Shown in pieces: positions 44,851-53,912 of a stretch of DNA of 64,000 nucleotides. Under the pieces are notes generated by a model, which was not told where the DNA came from, did no database searches, and worked only from the letters and a program-made list of their open reading frames with translations. The stretch comes from JAENVT01 sp031430695. Lineage in GTDB: Bacteria > Actinomycetota > Acidimicrobiia > Acidimicrobiales > Ilumatobacteraceae. Both the position numbers and the translations under genes were made by a program. How positions within the stretch are numbered: position 1 is the first letter of the stretch; every line of letters begins with the position of its first letter. Location of the stretch: positions 3,209 through 67,208 of the forward strand of contig JANPBZ010000037.1 of assembly GCA_031430695.1 (NCBI GenBank), written 5' to 3'.

Positions 44851-46530
44851 TTACAAAGTGAGCGAGTTGACGATTCTGCGGATCCATATCGTGCCCAGGA
44901 CCATGAGGATCCCTCCGACGATGAGAGCAACAAGACCGCCGCCATGCGTCAGCAAGGCGAAGTTTTCCGGGTTTACCCGCCACTGCCAGAAGGCCATCAG
45001 GAGTGGCAGCACCGTCAGGATTCGGGCGGACAGGCGGCCCTCAGCCGTGAGGGTCCGGACTTGACGGGCCATGCGCTGGCGCTCGCGAATGGTGGCGCCG
45101 ACAGTGCTGAGGATCTCCGACAGGTTGCCGCCAGTATCGCGGTTGATGTCGATTGCCGCGACCGCCCACTCCAGGTCCTCGCTTTCCATGCGCTGCGCGA
45201 GGGCGCGCATGGCCTCGGACAAATCGCGTCCGAGGCGCGATTCGACCAGCACGTGGGCGAACTCGCTACGTGCGGGCTCCTCGGCGTCCTCGGCGACCGA
45301 GTCGAGCGCCTGGGTGAGGCCGTAGCCGCTGCGCAGCGCCGTGGTGACCAGCTGGAGCACGTCGGGCAACTGGTCAGCGAAGGCGGCTTGGCGCTTAGCA
45401 GTCGTGCGGCGGACGTAGACCCTGACCACGAGACAGACCGCCAGTGCCACGAACACGGCGAGCAGTGCCCCGTCGAGCAGGAGGCCGACGAGGCCGGCAA
45501 CGATGGCGACGACTGCGACCATGGCGACGAACTCGGCGGGCTTCATGGAGATGTCGGCGACCGCCAAGGCGGTGGCGAGCTCGGCGCGCTTGCCGCGCCG
45601 CTCGAGGGCCAGTTCGACGGCCGAGATCGCGCGCATGCCCATTTCGGACACGCTGCGTGGCTTGTCGATGCCCAGCCGAGCCTTGGAAACCCGCTCACGC
45701 GGGAACAGCAGCAGCCCGAGCACGAACAGGCCCAGGAAGAGGCCGACGGCACCGGGCCACAGCGGGAAGGACGAGGCGCGCGCCTGCGATGACGTGCCGA
45801 CCGCGGCCGGAACCGGCGCACTGGTGGAGCCCGTCGTGGCCGCCGCTTCCACAGTGGTGGGCGGCGGTGCGGTCGTGGTCGGCGCTGCGGTGTTGCTGGC
45901 CTGGACGACCGTGCTAGGGACAGGAACCGGTTCCACCACTGCGGCAACCAGGCTGGCGACCCTGGCGAAGGCCGCCGACACCCCGGCTGCGTCGTCGGCC
46001 GAGGTGACCGGGCCGAGAGCCGAGAGGCTGTTGATGTCCGTCTCAGCCGTGGTCAGGCTGATGGCCTCGACGTGCACATCCTGGACCGCGGCGATGGCCT
46101 CGTCCAACGTGGCCGCGCTGCCATCGTCCTTGCCATCAGACAGCAGCACGAGCACCTTGTGCTCAACCGTCGCCGTGAAGTGCTGGCTGGCGGTGACCAC
46201 GACGTCGTAGAGCGCGGTGTCGCCGCCTGCCACGATCGCGTCGATGTTCGCCCTCACCAGGATGCGGTCAGTGGTCGGTGGTGTCAACACGGTGACGGCA
46301 CCTCCGAATGTCTCGACACCGATGCGGACGTCCGGCGGCATCGAAGCAACAAACTCGTTGGCAGCCTCCTTGGCGGCGCCGATGGCAAGCCGCATGCTGC
46401 CGGACGTGTCGATCGCGAGGATGACCTCGAGGTTGTCCGCCGGGACCTGGGCGTTGGCCCGAGTGCTCAACAGGACAGCGGCCGTCCCGCACAGCAGGAG
46501 CGGGATGAGAAAGTGCGGCAGCCGCTTCAT
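44851..46530 (-). CDS. vWA-domain / TadB fusion protein
   Basis: A 559-residue protein that joins two functions. After a signal peptide or anchor (FLIPLLLCGTAAVLL) comes a von Willebrand A domain with an intact MIDAS motif (AIDTSGSM, 39-46; GGDTAL; LLSDGKDDGS). A Thr/Pro/Ala-rich linker leads to a TM helix near 262 and a TadB-type T2SS-F domain (LQLVTTALRSGYGLTQALDS, LEWAVAAIDINRDTGGNLSE) with further TM helices at the end. The vWA part should lie outside the membrane and could contact pilin or surface ligand. The ATG at 46530 overlaps the cpaF stop (ATGA). Confidence 0.88.
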   Translation of the reverse strand: MKRLPHFLIPLLLCGTAAVLLSTRANAQVPADNLEVILAIDTSGSMRLAIGAAKEAANEFVASMPPDVRIGVETFGGAVTVLTPPTTDRILVRANIDAIVAGGDTALYDVVVTASQHFTATVEHKVLVLLSDGKDDGSAATLDEAIAAVQDVHVEAISLTTAETDINSLSALGPVTSADDAAGVSAAFARVASLVAAVVEPVPVPSTVVQASNTAAPTTTAPPPTTVEAAATTGSTSAPVPAAVGTSSQARASSFPLWPGAVGLFLGLFVLGLLLFPRERVSKARLGIDKPRSVSEMGMRAISAVELALERRGKRAELATALAVADISMKPAEFVAMVAVVAIVAGLVGLLLDGALLAVFVALAVCLVVRVYVRRTTAKRQAAFADQLPDVLQLVTTALRSGYGLTQALDSVAEDAEEPARSEFAHVLVESRLGRDLSEAMRALAQRMESEDLEWAVAAIDINRDTGGNLSEILSTVGATIRERQRMARQVRTLTAEGRLSARILTVLPLLMAFWQWRVNPENFALLTHGGGLVALIVGGILMVLGTIWIRRIVNSLTL

Positions 46531-47879
46531 CGCTGCCACATGTCGGGTCCGCCGAACAGCCCGCCGGGCACGATTACCCCGCGGTCCTCGAGCCGGTCGA
46601 CGAACTCCGGGCGGATGCCCGTCGCGACCAGTCCCATCGCCTTGTAGTCGTACTTGTAGATGTCCTGGAGGGTGATGATGTCACCCTCCATCCCGACCAC
46701 CTCGGTCACGTGGCTGACGCAGCGGGAACCGTCGCGGAATCGATCCACGTGCACGATGAGGTTGAGCGCCGAGGCGATCTGCTCGCGGATCGCCCGCGTT
46801 GGCAGGTCGAAGCCGGCCATCAGCACCATCGTCTCCACCCGGGCCAGAGCGTCGCGGGGGGAGTTGGCGTGCACCGTGGACATCGAGCCGTCGTGCCCGG
46901 TGTTCATGGCCTGGAGCATGTCGAGGGCCTCGGCGCCGCGCACCTCGCCGACGATGATGCGGTCCGGCCGCATGCGTAAGGCGTTGCGCACGAGGTCCCG
47001 AATGGTGATCTCTCCTTGACCCTCGATGTTGGACGGGCGCGCCTCGAGGCGGATCACGTGCGTCTGGAGCAACTGCAGCTCGACGGCGTCCTCGATGGTG
47101 ATGATCCGGTCCACGGGGGGAACGAAGCTCGACAACACGTTGAGCATCGTGGTCTTGCCCGTGCCCGTACCGCCGGAGATGAGGATGTTCATGCCGCCCT
47201 CCACCGCTGCCGCCAGCACCGAAGCCACCTGCTCCGTTAGCGTTCCCATGGCGATCAGGTCGGTCGCCCGGAACGCGTCCTTGGCGAACTTGCGGATGGT
47301 GAGGATCGATCCGTCGAGCGACAAGGGCGGCACGATGACGTTGACACGCGACCCGTCGGGCAAGCGGGCGTCAACCATCGGCGAGGATTCGTCGATACGA
47401 CGGCCCACCGACGAGACGATCCGATCGATGACACGGCGCAGGTGGTCCTCGGAGATGAAGCGGGCCCCGGTTTGTTCGATGACGCCGTTGCGTTCAGCGT
47501 AGATGAAGTTGCTTCCGTTCACCATGACTTCGGTGACAGTGGGGTCGGCGAGGAACTGCTCGATCGGGCCGAGGCCCATGACGTCCCGGGCGATGTCCCG
47601 CACGAGAAGTTGGCGCTCCTGAGGTGACAGCGCAGTCTCGGTGGCGTCCATCAGAGCGCCGATCTCGGTCAGCACGAGAGACTGCAGCTGATCCTCGCTC
47701 GTCGCCTCGAAGAGCCGGGTGCCGAGGCGCTCGAACAGCGAGTCGTGAACCTTGGCCTTGTAGTCGCCCAGCCCATCGACGGCGAGGGTCTGGTTCGGCC
47801 CCTGCCGCCAAGCGCTGGCGACCTCGCCTCTCTGAGCGGCGGCCTGTTGGGCCTGGTTGATGCGCTCGGTGAGGCTCAT
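46527..47879 (-). CDS. cpaF: Tad pilus assembly ATPase CpaF/TadA
   Basis: A 450-residue secretion ATPase that powers Flp pilus assembly. It has the N-terminal domain motif GLGPIEQFLADPTVTEVMVN, the Walker A ISGGTGTGKTTMLN, the Asp box IITIEDAVELQL, the Walker B MRPDRIIVGEVRGAEALDML, and the His box STVHANSPRDALARVETM. Start and stop overlap the neighbouring genes by 4 bases each (ATGA), so it is tightly coupled to cpaE and vWA-tadB. Confidence 0.95.
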   Translation of the reverse strand: MSLTERINQAQQAAAQRGEVASAWRQGPNQTLAVDGLGDYKAKVHDSLFERLGTRLFEATSEDQLQSLVLTEIGALMDATETALSPQERQLLVRDIARDVMGLGPIEQFLADPTVTEVMVNGSNFIYAERNGVIEQTGARFISEDHLRRVIDRIVSSVGRRIDESSPMVDARLPDGSRVNVIVPPLSLDGSILTIRKFAKDAFRATDLIAMGTLTEQVASVLAAAVEGGMNILISGGTGTGKTTMLNVLSSFVPPVDRIITIEDAVELQLLQTHVIRLEARPSNIEGQGEITIRDLVRNALRMRPDRIIVGEVRGAEALDMLQAMNTGHDGSMSTVHANSPRDALARVETMVLMAGFDLPTRAIREQIASALNLIVHVDRFRDGSRCVSHVTEVVGMEGDIITLQDIYKYDYKAMGLVATGIRPEFVDRLEDRGVIVPGGLFGGPDMWQR

Positions 47880-48760
47880 CGCCGCCTGCCCTTGCGCGCC
47901 TTCGTGTCACCGACCGGCGCATATAGCTGCACGAGTTGGTGCAGCTGCCTGGCCACCGCCGACTTCGGCTCGCTGATGACGACGGGCGTGCCCAGGTTCA
48001 GCGACAGCGGGATGTCCCGGCTCGACGGGATCGAGCAGGAGATCTTCATGCCCACGGCCTCTTCGGCGTCGGCCGGGTTGAGCCCGACCTTGGAGTCGGA
48101 CCGGTTGAGGACGAGCTTTCGCTCCGCCTGGACACCGACGTGGTCGAGAGCGTCCAGTGCCTTGCGCATGCTGCGGATGCTCGTCACGTCGAGACTCGAT
48201 ACCAGCAGAAGATCGGTAGCGCACTCGATTGCGGCCAACGTGCGCTCGTCGAGGCCCGCTGGCGTGTCCACGATCACGTAGTCGAAGTTCTGAGCCAGGA
48301 GCGGCAGCACCTCCGAGACGTGCGCATGGCCGATCGAATCGGCGTCCACGGGGTCATGGGCACCGGCCAGGACGTAGAGGCCGTTGTAGTAGAGCGTGAG
48401 GAACAGTTTTACAGTGGTTGCGTCGATCTGGGTGGTGCGGGCGAGCTGCGCCAACGTGTGTTGCGGAGTCAGCGACAGTGCAGACCCCAGGTCGCCGAAT
48501 TGCACGTCGAGGTCGACAGCGACCACCCGGCCGGGAAAGCGCTCGGCAAGAGCGACCGCGAGGTTGGAGGAAACCGCGGTCTTGCCGGAGCCGCCCTTGG
48601 GCGAGACCACGACGATGACCTTGGTCTGACGCGACGGAGGTGCGAAGACATTGGCTTTGACGACGACGCCCATTCCGTGGAGGGCGGTCGTGACATCGGC
48701 GGCCAGCTCTGGGGACATGTCGTGACCGATGGTCACGGTCGGCATCTCGTTGGTCTCCAT
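47876..48760 (-). CDS. cpaE: Pilus assembly ATPase CpaE-like (MinD/ParA family)
   Basis: A 294-residue deviant-Walker ATPase. VVSPKGGSGKTAVSSNLAVAL is the P-loop, VVAVDLDVQFGDLGSALSL the switch I region, YVIVDTPAGLDERTLAAI the Walker B, and KLVLNRSDSKVGL the base-recognition strand. CpaE proteins position the Tad apparatus. The usual N-terminal receiver-like domain is reduced to about 40 residues. The ATG lies in a TGATG overlap with the cpaB stop; a GTG one codon upstream is possible. Confidence 0.9.
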   Translation of the reverse strand: METNEMPTVTIGHDMSPELAADVTTALHGMGVVVKANVFAPPSRQTKVIVVVSPKGGSGKTAVSSNLAVALAERFPGRVVAVDLDVQFGDLGSALSLTPQHTLAQLARTTQIDATTVKLFLTLYYNGLYVLAGAHDPVDADSIGHAHVSEVLPLLAQNFDYVIVDTPAGLDERTLAAIECATDLLLVSSLDVTSIRSMRKALDALDHVGVQAERKLVLNRSDSKVGLNPADAEEAVGMKISCSIPSSRDIPLSLNLGTPVVISEPKSAVARQLHQLVQLYAPVGDTKARKGRRR

Positions 48761-49593
48761 CACTTCACCACCGCGTACACGTTGCCGAGGGTGACCAGCC
48801 GTGTGCCGTCGTCGGACACGGACGCCGGCTCATTGGACAGCCATACGTGGCCGAACTCAGTGGCGAACACGAAGCGCTCCGACTGTTCCGGCGAGAGAGC
48901 GAGCGTGACGACATACTGCAAACCGGTCACCTGCACGACGCCCTTCGTCTCTTTGACATCGGCGTTCACCGGTGCATCGGTCGTCTGCACGTTGGTCACC
49001 AACACGTGCTGGAACTCCAGCCGGGTCCTGTTCGGGGACTTCTTCGGCGCTGCGGTTGTCGTCGGCGCCGCATCCGCGGAGATCGCTGCAGCCGGGTCGA
49101 TTGCCGGTGTGGGCTCGGTGTTCTGCTCGGCGTTGTCGAGGTCGAAGGGATCGAACGAGAGATAGACGCCGACGAGATCACCCTTCTGCAGCGACCCGCC
49201 GACGGCCCGCTCGGCCGCCAGCACGGTCGAGATCTGCACCTTGTCCGTCACTTCCTCGGACACTTGGTCCTTCGGGACCAGGCGCGCCGCCAGCAACTGG
49301 TCACCGGGCTGGAGGTCGGTGGCGGCAACGTTGGAGCCCACAGCGTCGAGGTCGGTGATCGCTCCCGACTGCTTCAGCCGGCTCGGAACGTGCTCGATCG
49401 ACACCGAGGACTTGATCGTTTCCGGCTCGGCGCCTTTGGGCACGAGCTTGTCGACGACGTAGACGTCGACAAGGGCTTCGTCGGCCACCGCGTTGTCCTT
49501 CGCCGACTGCACGTAGCCCGCCAGGGCCGCCGTGCCGATGATGGCCAGGACCAGTGCTGCCACGATCCCGGTGATTCGCCGTTTGTTCTTCAT
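48760..49593 (-). CDS. cpaB: Flp pilus assembly protein CpaB/RcpC
   Basis: A 277-residue protein with one N-terminal TM helix (GIVAALVLAIIGTAALAGYV), then a SAF-type domain (VVDKLVPKGAEPETI, ATDLQPGDQLLAARLV) and the RcpC domain with VQISTVLAAERAVGGSLQKG and DLVGVYLSF. CpaB lies in the periplasm-equivalent space and helps pilus biogenesis. An Asp/Ala/Thr-rich insertion around 150-190 contains repeated Ala-Pro-Thr residues and is an unusual spacer within the RcpC domain. Transcription is as part of the Tad operon. Confidence 0.88.
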   Translation of the reverse strand: MKNKRRITGIVAALVLAIIGTAALAGYVQSAKDNAVADEALVDVYVVDKLVPKGAEPETIKSSVSIEHVPSRLKQSGAITDLDAVGSNVAATDLQPGDQLLAARLVPKDQVSEEVTDKVQISTVLAAERAVGGSLQKGDLVGVYLSFDPFDLDNAEQNTEPTPAIDPAAAISADAAPTTTAAPKKSPNRTRLEFQHVLVTNVQTTDAPVNADVKETKGVVQVTGLQYVVTLALSPEQSERFVFATEFGHVWLSNEPASVSDDGTRLVTLGNVYAVVK

Positions 49594-49626
49594 GTGGGGG
49601 TTGTCTTTCTGGTGAGAGTTGCAGAG

Positions 49627-50532
49627 CTAGCTGAAGAGGTAGACCTGAGAGGTACCGAAGTCCGTGCTCGGACCCGGGGATCCCTGTGACGTCACGAAGC
49701 GGATGAAGTCGCCCTTGATGCAGTACTTGCCCCGAGTGTTCTGATCAGGGCACTTGTTGCCCAACGAACCTTCGAATTTGTTCCCGTTGAACGAGTAGCT
49801 CGTGACGCGGAACATGGCGAACCCAAGGATCTGGTAGGGACCGTGGCCTTTGCAGCCCGCGGCCGCGCATGCCGCGGCGTCGTACATCGGGATCAAGATG
49901 TCGTGAGGCAGCGTCGGAGGAGTGGGGTTGGTGATACAGGGAATGAGCTTCTGGAGGTCGCCGCCGGGATCGCCGGCAACGGTTCCTGACGCAGAGACCG
50001 TCACGGCGCAGCTGTTGTTCAACAACTGGCCGAACCCACCGGGCAGGGACGAGCAGCCGCTCTGCAGCTTCGGGTCGTCCAGATAGATGATGATGTCCGT
50101 CGTACCGTCGAGCAGCGCCTGAGAGAACTCGCAGCTCGAGATGGTGATCGGCACCGTTGTCGCCGTTCCGATCGTGCCCCACTTCGCCGTGGCCGATCGG
50201 GTCACGACCCAAGGACCGTTGCCCAGTGGGAACATGGCCGTGATGGTTCGGCTCATGGAGACGGTCGTAGTCCCGCTACTGCAGGTCGGCGCGTTGGCGA
50301 GGGCAGCACCGTTGGTCTGGTAGGGCGTGAAGTCGGTGGTCGCGACGGCCTTGACACAGTCGGTGGCCTTGGCAAGAGCACCCGCATCTGCGGCGTTCTG
50401 CGTCTGGCGTCGAGCGAGGATGCCGCGACCGCCATCGAACACGAATGCTCCGCAGAGCATGAGAACAGGGATGATCAGCACCACGAAGAGCGCGGCGACT
50501 CCCCGATCATCGTGTTGGTTCAGCCGCCGCAT
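49627..50532 (-). CDS. TadG-like pilus-assembly/pseudopilin protein
   Basis: A 301-residue protein with a TadE/TadG-type N-terminus: a short basic start, DDRGVAALFVVLIIPVLMLC as the prepilin-like hydrophobic helix, and RQTQNAADAGALA typical of TadG. The rest is exported, with several cysteines (CVK, CSSG, CEFSQAL, CSSLPGG, CAVTV, CITN). It overlaps the TadE gene by 13 bases. It is probably an accessory that anchors the pilus. Confidence 0.8.
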   Translation of the reverse strand: MRRLNQHDDRGVAALFVVLIIPVLMLCGAFVFDGGRGILARRQTQNAADAGALAKATDCVKAVATTDFTPYQTNGAALANAPTCSSGTTTVSMSRTITAMFPLGNGPWVVTRSATAKWGTIGTATTVPITISSCEFSQALLDGTTDIIIYLDDPKLQSGCSSLPGGFGQLLNNSCAVTVSASGTVAGDPGGDLQKLIPCITNPTPPTLPHDILIPMYDAAACAAAGCKGHGPYQILGFAMFRVTSYSFNGNKFEGSLGNKCPDQNTRGKYCIKGDFIRFVTSQGSPGPSTDFGTSQVYLFS

Positions 50533-50879
50533 CGCATTGTCCCTATTGCCGTGATCGTCTTGGTGCCGAGTGGGATGAACGGAATGGAGAACGTGTAGCT
50601 GCTGGTCAGGGTGACTGAGGCGTTGCTGGTGGTGTTACCCGGAGCGCATGTCACGACGCCTGAGGGGGTCACACCCGCCGGATAGGTCGGTGTTCCCCGC
50701 AGCGCGAGCGTGCGGGCGGCATCTCGGGCGGTACTCGTCACATCGACCGTCTTGCTGAAGTAGAGCCCGAACGAGGCAATGGCGAAGATCAACGCGATCA
50801 GGAAGGGAGCGACGAGAACGAACTCGAGCGCGACGGCACCCTCGTCACGATTTGGGTGGGTACGGTGGGGGTTCTGCAT
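50520..50879 (-). CDS. TadE-family protein
   Basis: A 119-residue protein. RDEGAVALEFVLVAPFLIAL is the TadE signature (prepilin-type helix with the conserved Glu), followed by STARDAARTLALRG, another conserved TadE stretch. The C-terminal half is exported and has a Cys pair (CAPG, MRCGG). TadE is a minor pseudopilin processed by the prepilin peptidase. It lies between flp and tadG in the operon. Confidence 0.85.
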   Translation of the reverse strand: MQNPHRTHPNRDEGAVALEFVLVAPFLIALIFAIASFGLYFSKTVDVTSTARDAARTLALRGTPTYPAGVTPSGVVTCAPGNTTSNASVTLTSSYTFSIPFIPLGTKTITAIGTMRCGG

Positions 50880-50936
50880 GATTGTCCTTGTCAGGGGCGG
50901 GGCAGCTTGTGCAGCCCCGCCCGCTGACGAGATGTC

Positions 50937-51110
50937 TCAGGTGAACACGCCGTCCAACTTGGCCTTCATTTCCGCCCACAGGGTGGAACCGAATGTGAGT
51001 GCGACACCGATGGCGACGAGGCCGGCCATGATCACGTACTCGATGGCGACGACGCCGTCTTCGGTCTCCGCGGCGGCCTCTTCCGAGTACTTCTCCACGA
51101 GGTTCAACAT
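50937..51110 (-). CDS. flp: Flp-type pilin
   Basis: A 57-residue prepilin. A short leader ending EAAAETEDG is followed by VVAIEYVIMAGLVAIGVAL, where cleavage after Gly leaves Glu at position 5 of the mature pilin as in type IVb pilins. AAGGAG lies 7 bases upstream of the ATG at 51110; a longer in-frame extension is not supported. It is the first gene of the Tad operon and is divergent from the prepilin peptidase, with a 131-base promoter region between. Confidence 0.92.
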   Translation of the reverse strand: MLNLVEKYSEEAAAETEDGVVAIEYVIMAGLVAIGVALTFGSTLWAEMKAKLDGVFT

Positions 51111-51241
51111 TGTTTGCTCCTTGACTGAATCCCGCTCCCGCCGATCGGGGTGGGGTAAGGAAACCGTAAGGACGAGAACGAGACGGCTAATCACCAACAT
51201 TGATGAATTCTCGGACGCGAATTTTCCGTACAGTCGTTCCC

Positions 51242-51799
51242 ATGTCTTTGAAAGTGCTCGCGCATCGGCACGCACTCAACGCGGCCACCGCTTTGCTGTT
51301 CGGGCTGGCCGTATGGAGACTCGGCTTCAGCCCGGAGCTTCCAGCCGTGCTCGCCTTCATCTTCGGCGGCGTCCTCTTGGCGGCGATCGACTGGAGGGTT
51401 CAGCGCCTCCCGACGAGGATCGTCTATTTCACGCTCGCCGCCGTCGGCGCCGGACTGAGCTTCGCCTCGCTGGTGCAGTGGGATTGGGTTCCCCTCGCGA
51501 CAGCGGTCGCCGGCGGTGCGTTGTTCGCCAACGCCTTTTTCCTCATCTGGCTGTTCACCACAAAGTACGTCGGCATGATGATCATCGGCTTCGGAGACGT
51601 GCGGCTGGCCGCGGTACTCGGTCTGTTACTGGGCTGGTACGGCCTGCCGTATGTCCTCTATGGCGCGATCATCGGCCATCTCCTTGCGGTGCTGGTTGCC
51701 GTCGCCACGTGCATCCACAAACGCAAGCTGCACATGCGCTACTCGTTCGGCCCACCACTGATCGCGGGGGCCTTGGCGGTCGTCCTGTTCCACGCCTAA
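51242..51799 (+). CDS. Prepilin peptidase (A24, TadV/CpaA-like)
   Basis: A 185-residue polytopic membrane protein. The two catalytic Asp motifs of A24 peptidases are LLAAIDWRVQRLPTRIV and MIIGFGDVRLAAVLGLLLGW. At least five hydrophobic helices are visible and the N-terminal methyltransferase domain of long PilD enzymes is absent, as in TadV. It should cleave the Flp and TadE/TadG leaders. It is transcribed away from flp. Confidence 0.88.
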   Translation: MSLKVLAHRHALNAATALLFGLAVWRLGFSPELPAVLAFIFGGVLLAAIDWRVQRLPTRIVYFTLAAVGAGLSFASLVQWDWVPLATAVAGGALFANAFFLIWLFTTKYVGMMIIGFGDVRLAAVLGLLLGWYGLPYVLYGAIIGHLLAVLVAVATCIHKRKLHMRYSFGPPLIAGALAVVLFHA

Positions 51800-51817
51800 G
51801 AGATCAGCCGCGGTGCG

Positions 51818-52546
51818 TCATCCTCGATAGTCGGGTCCGCACCTACGGCTCCCAAAGTGTGATCGCCGCCGATCACGCCCAGCTCGCACCTGGTCAGGCA
51901 GCAGTTCCCGATGAGCACTGGCGACGGCGACGGCCGCAAGTTGCGACCGTACGCCGAGCTTTTGCAGCACGGCGCGTATCTGGGAGCGTACGGTGGTCAA
52001 GGCCACGAAATGGGCGTCGGCGATCTCGTCGGCGTTGAGGCCGTCGATCAGTGAGCCGAGCACCAGCGCCTCGCGCTGTGTCAGCCGTTCGAAGGTGGCG
52101 TGGGCGCGCAGCGCGCCCGCCCGCTCGAGCCGCAGCTCGTTGAGCAGCGCGGCGCGATCAGCCCGCCCGAGTATTGCCTCGCCGGCGATGACATGGCCGA
52201 GGACCTCGTCGACCTCCTCGAGCGCAGCTCCCTTGCCGATCCACCCGACGGCGCCGGCCTCGATGCACTCCGCCAGGACCATTCGACGCATCTCGGCGGT
52301 CAACATCACGACCTGCGCTCCTGTGGACAGCAGTGGTCGGATGAGCTCGATCCCGCTGCCTACGCCGCCGCCGAGGTGGAGGTCCAGGAGCACAACCTGC
52401 GGCTGGAAGCGTTGCGCATGATCGACAACGTGGAGTGCCGTCGGCCCACTGATCGTCTCGACTTCCCAACAGCGCCCCGACAGTGCCAACTGCAACCCCA
52501 TCGCCATCAACGCCTGATCCTCGACAACGAGCACCCGTCCCTTCAT
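51818..52546 (-). CDS. LuxR/NarL-type response regulator
   Basis: A 242-residue regulator. The receiver domain has VLVVEDQALMAMGL, the phospho-acceptor in VVLLDLHLGGG, and VVMLTAEM with IGKGA. The HTH LuxR domain has RLTQREALVLGSLIDGLNAD and TTVRSQIRAVLQKLGVRSQ. A basic tail of about 20 residues ends the protein. It overlaps the upstream kinase gene by 4 bases (ATGA), so the two form a two-component pair, possibly controlling the Tad genes next door. Confidence 0.88.
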   Translation of the reverse strand: MKGRVLVVEDQALMAMGLQLALSGRCWEVETISGPTALHVVDHAQRFQPQVVLLDLHLGGGVGSGIELIRPLLSTGAQVVMLTAEMRRMVLAECIEAGAVGWIGKGAALEEVDEVLGHVIAGEAILGRADRAALLNELRLERAGALRAHATFERLTQREALVLGSLIDGLNADEIADAHFVALTTVRSQIRAVLQKLGVRSQLAAVAVASAHRELLPDQVRAGRDRRRSHFGSRRCGPDYRG

Positions 52547-53286
52547 CGAACGGCCGCCGGCTGAGAGGCAACGCGAGGCAACCGTGCCGACGAGCCCGAT
52601 GTCGAACTGGGGAGGCCCAACGCGAATGATGCGCCACCGCCGGGCCGTTGATCGACCGTCAGCGATCCTGCCTGGTCGACCATCACTCGTCGGGCGGTGA
52701 ACAGACCGAGCCCGGAACCGGAGCTCTGTGCGCCACGCCGACCACGCTTGAACATCGGTTGGCCACCGATGCGGGTGATCCCCGGACCACGGTCCTCGAC
52801 AAACAGCGTGGTCGTCCCGGCGCGCGACGTCGCTCGGACATCGACCGGCGAGGGGGCGGCGTGGAGTCGAGCATTGTCCAGCAGGGCAACAACGACCTGG
52901 GTGACCTCGTCACGGCGACCTTGCACCCGCATCCCGGTGGGCACCGCGTCACGAACCACGACGCCCAACGAGCGGGCCATGAGGATCGCCGGACGGATCG
53001 CCTCCGCCAGATCGAAGGCAGTGCACTGCTTGGCCTGCGGCGCTAGCATGAGCCGCAACCGCCGAGCCTCCGACGCGATGGCCAGCGCCAGCTGATCGAC
53101 ATCAGCAGACGACAAGCGATCGCGCTGTTCGTTCAGCGCCATCGCCGCCGCCTCGATCCCGCACAGCGAGGCCCGCAGTTCGTGATTGCGCTCCAAGAGT
53201 TCGTCCGTGCCCGCGCCGCGACACCCGCCTGTCCCGTCCACGATTCTCCGTCCTGCCTCGCCGGCGCACCAGCGCCGTGACGTCAT
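52543..53286 (-). CDS. Sensor histidine kinase without a sensor domain
   Basis: A 247-residue kinase. ELLERNHELRASLCGIEAAA carries the phospho-acceptor His, and the HATPase_c domain has VALLDNARLHAAPSPVDV (N box), FVEDRGPGI (G1) and GSGLGLFTARRVM (G2). The N-terminal 28 residues before the H-box hold no sensor or TM segment, so the sensory part was lost or is supplied by another protein. The sequence upstream (53318-53700, same strand) is a decayed frame that could be its former N-terminus. Confidence 0.8.
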   Translation of the reverse strand: MTSRRWCAGEAGRRIVDGTGGCRGAGTDELLERNHELRASLCGIEAAAMALNEQRDRLSSADVDQLALAIASEARRLRLMLAPQAKQCTAFDLAEAIRPAILMARSLGVVVRDAVPTGMRVQGRRDEVTQVVVALLDNARLHAAPSPVDVRATSRAGTTTLFVEDRGPGITRIGGQPMFKRGRRGAQSSGSGLGLFTARRVMVDQAGSLTVDQRPGGGASFALGLPSSTSGSSARLPRVASQPAAVR

Positions 53287-53317
53287 CCGAATACGTCAAC
53301 CCGCACTGTACGACGTC

Positions 53318-53695
53318 CTACCAGCCGAGGGTATGGGTCATATGGCCCAACTCGGCGAGCTTCAGCTTCACGCCGGCGACGACAATCTCGCCACCTTCCG
53401 CCGCCCAACGGATGGCACCGGCAACCGGCTCTATCAGGCGGTCGTGACCGGGACGTGCACACAAGATGGCAGCGAACGGCTCGCTGCGCACATGGCGCAA
53501 CGCCGTCGCCAAAGCAAACCCGATGGGCGACCTCGTGTCGACTCGACCAGCTCGCCGAACAGTGTCGTGTCATCGAGCAACGCAATCCGCCGCACGATTC
53601 AATTCGCGGACAAGCACCTCAGCGCGCATGTGGAGCTGCGGGTCGATCTCACCAAGAAATCGAGATCGCTGGTGGACGTATGTAGTTACTCGCGC
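53318..53695 (-). pseudogene. Decayed conserved hypothetical gene
   Basis: Reading toward lower coordinates, TYVHQRSRFLGEIDPQLH and MRAEVLVRELNRAA are in one frame, IALLDDTTLFGELVESTRG in another, and FALATALRHVRSEPFAA with AEGGEIVVAGVKLKLAELGH back in the first, ending at 53318. The pieces look coding but two frame changes and a TGA interrupt them. I do not recognise the family. It lies just upstream of the kinase gene. Confidence 0.4.
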
Positions 53696-53912
53696 AGGTC
53701 ACGACTCGCCGATAGAATTGAACGTTCACCCTTTGTAAGCGAATGGGTCGAATGGCCCATGGTCTATGCGGTAGCTCGTCTGTAGCTTCCTCAACACACG
53801 GAGCGGGCGTTGATCCTTCGGGCTGTACATGGTCGCCTGGCCCGGCGAGAAGCCAATGGCGAAACCACGATCCCATTCAGTCGGCCATGGCGGCAGGCGG
53901 CAGGAGGCGGAA

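Noticed and set aside
53786..53912. A c-di-GMP (GEMM) riboswitch in the leader of the giant repeat protein
   Set aside because: Some stretches (GGCGAAACCACG) recall the motif, but the conserved core and P1 pairing cannot be assembled.
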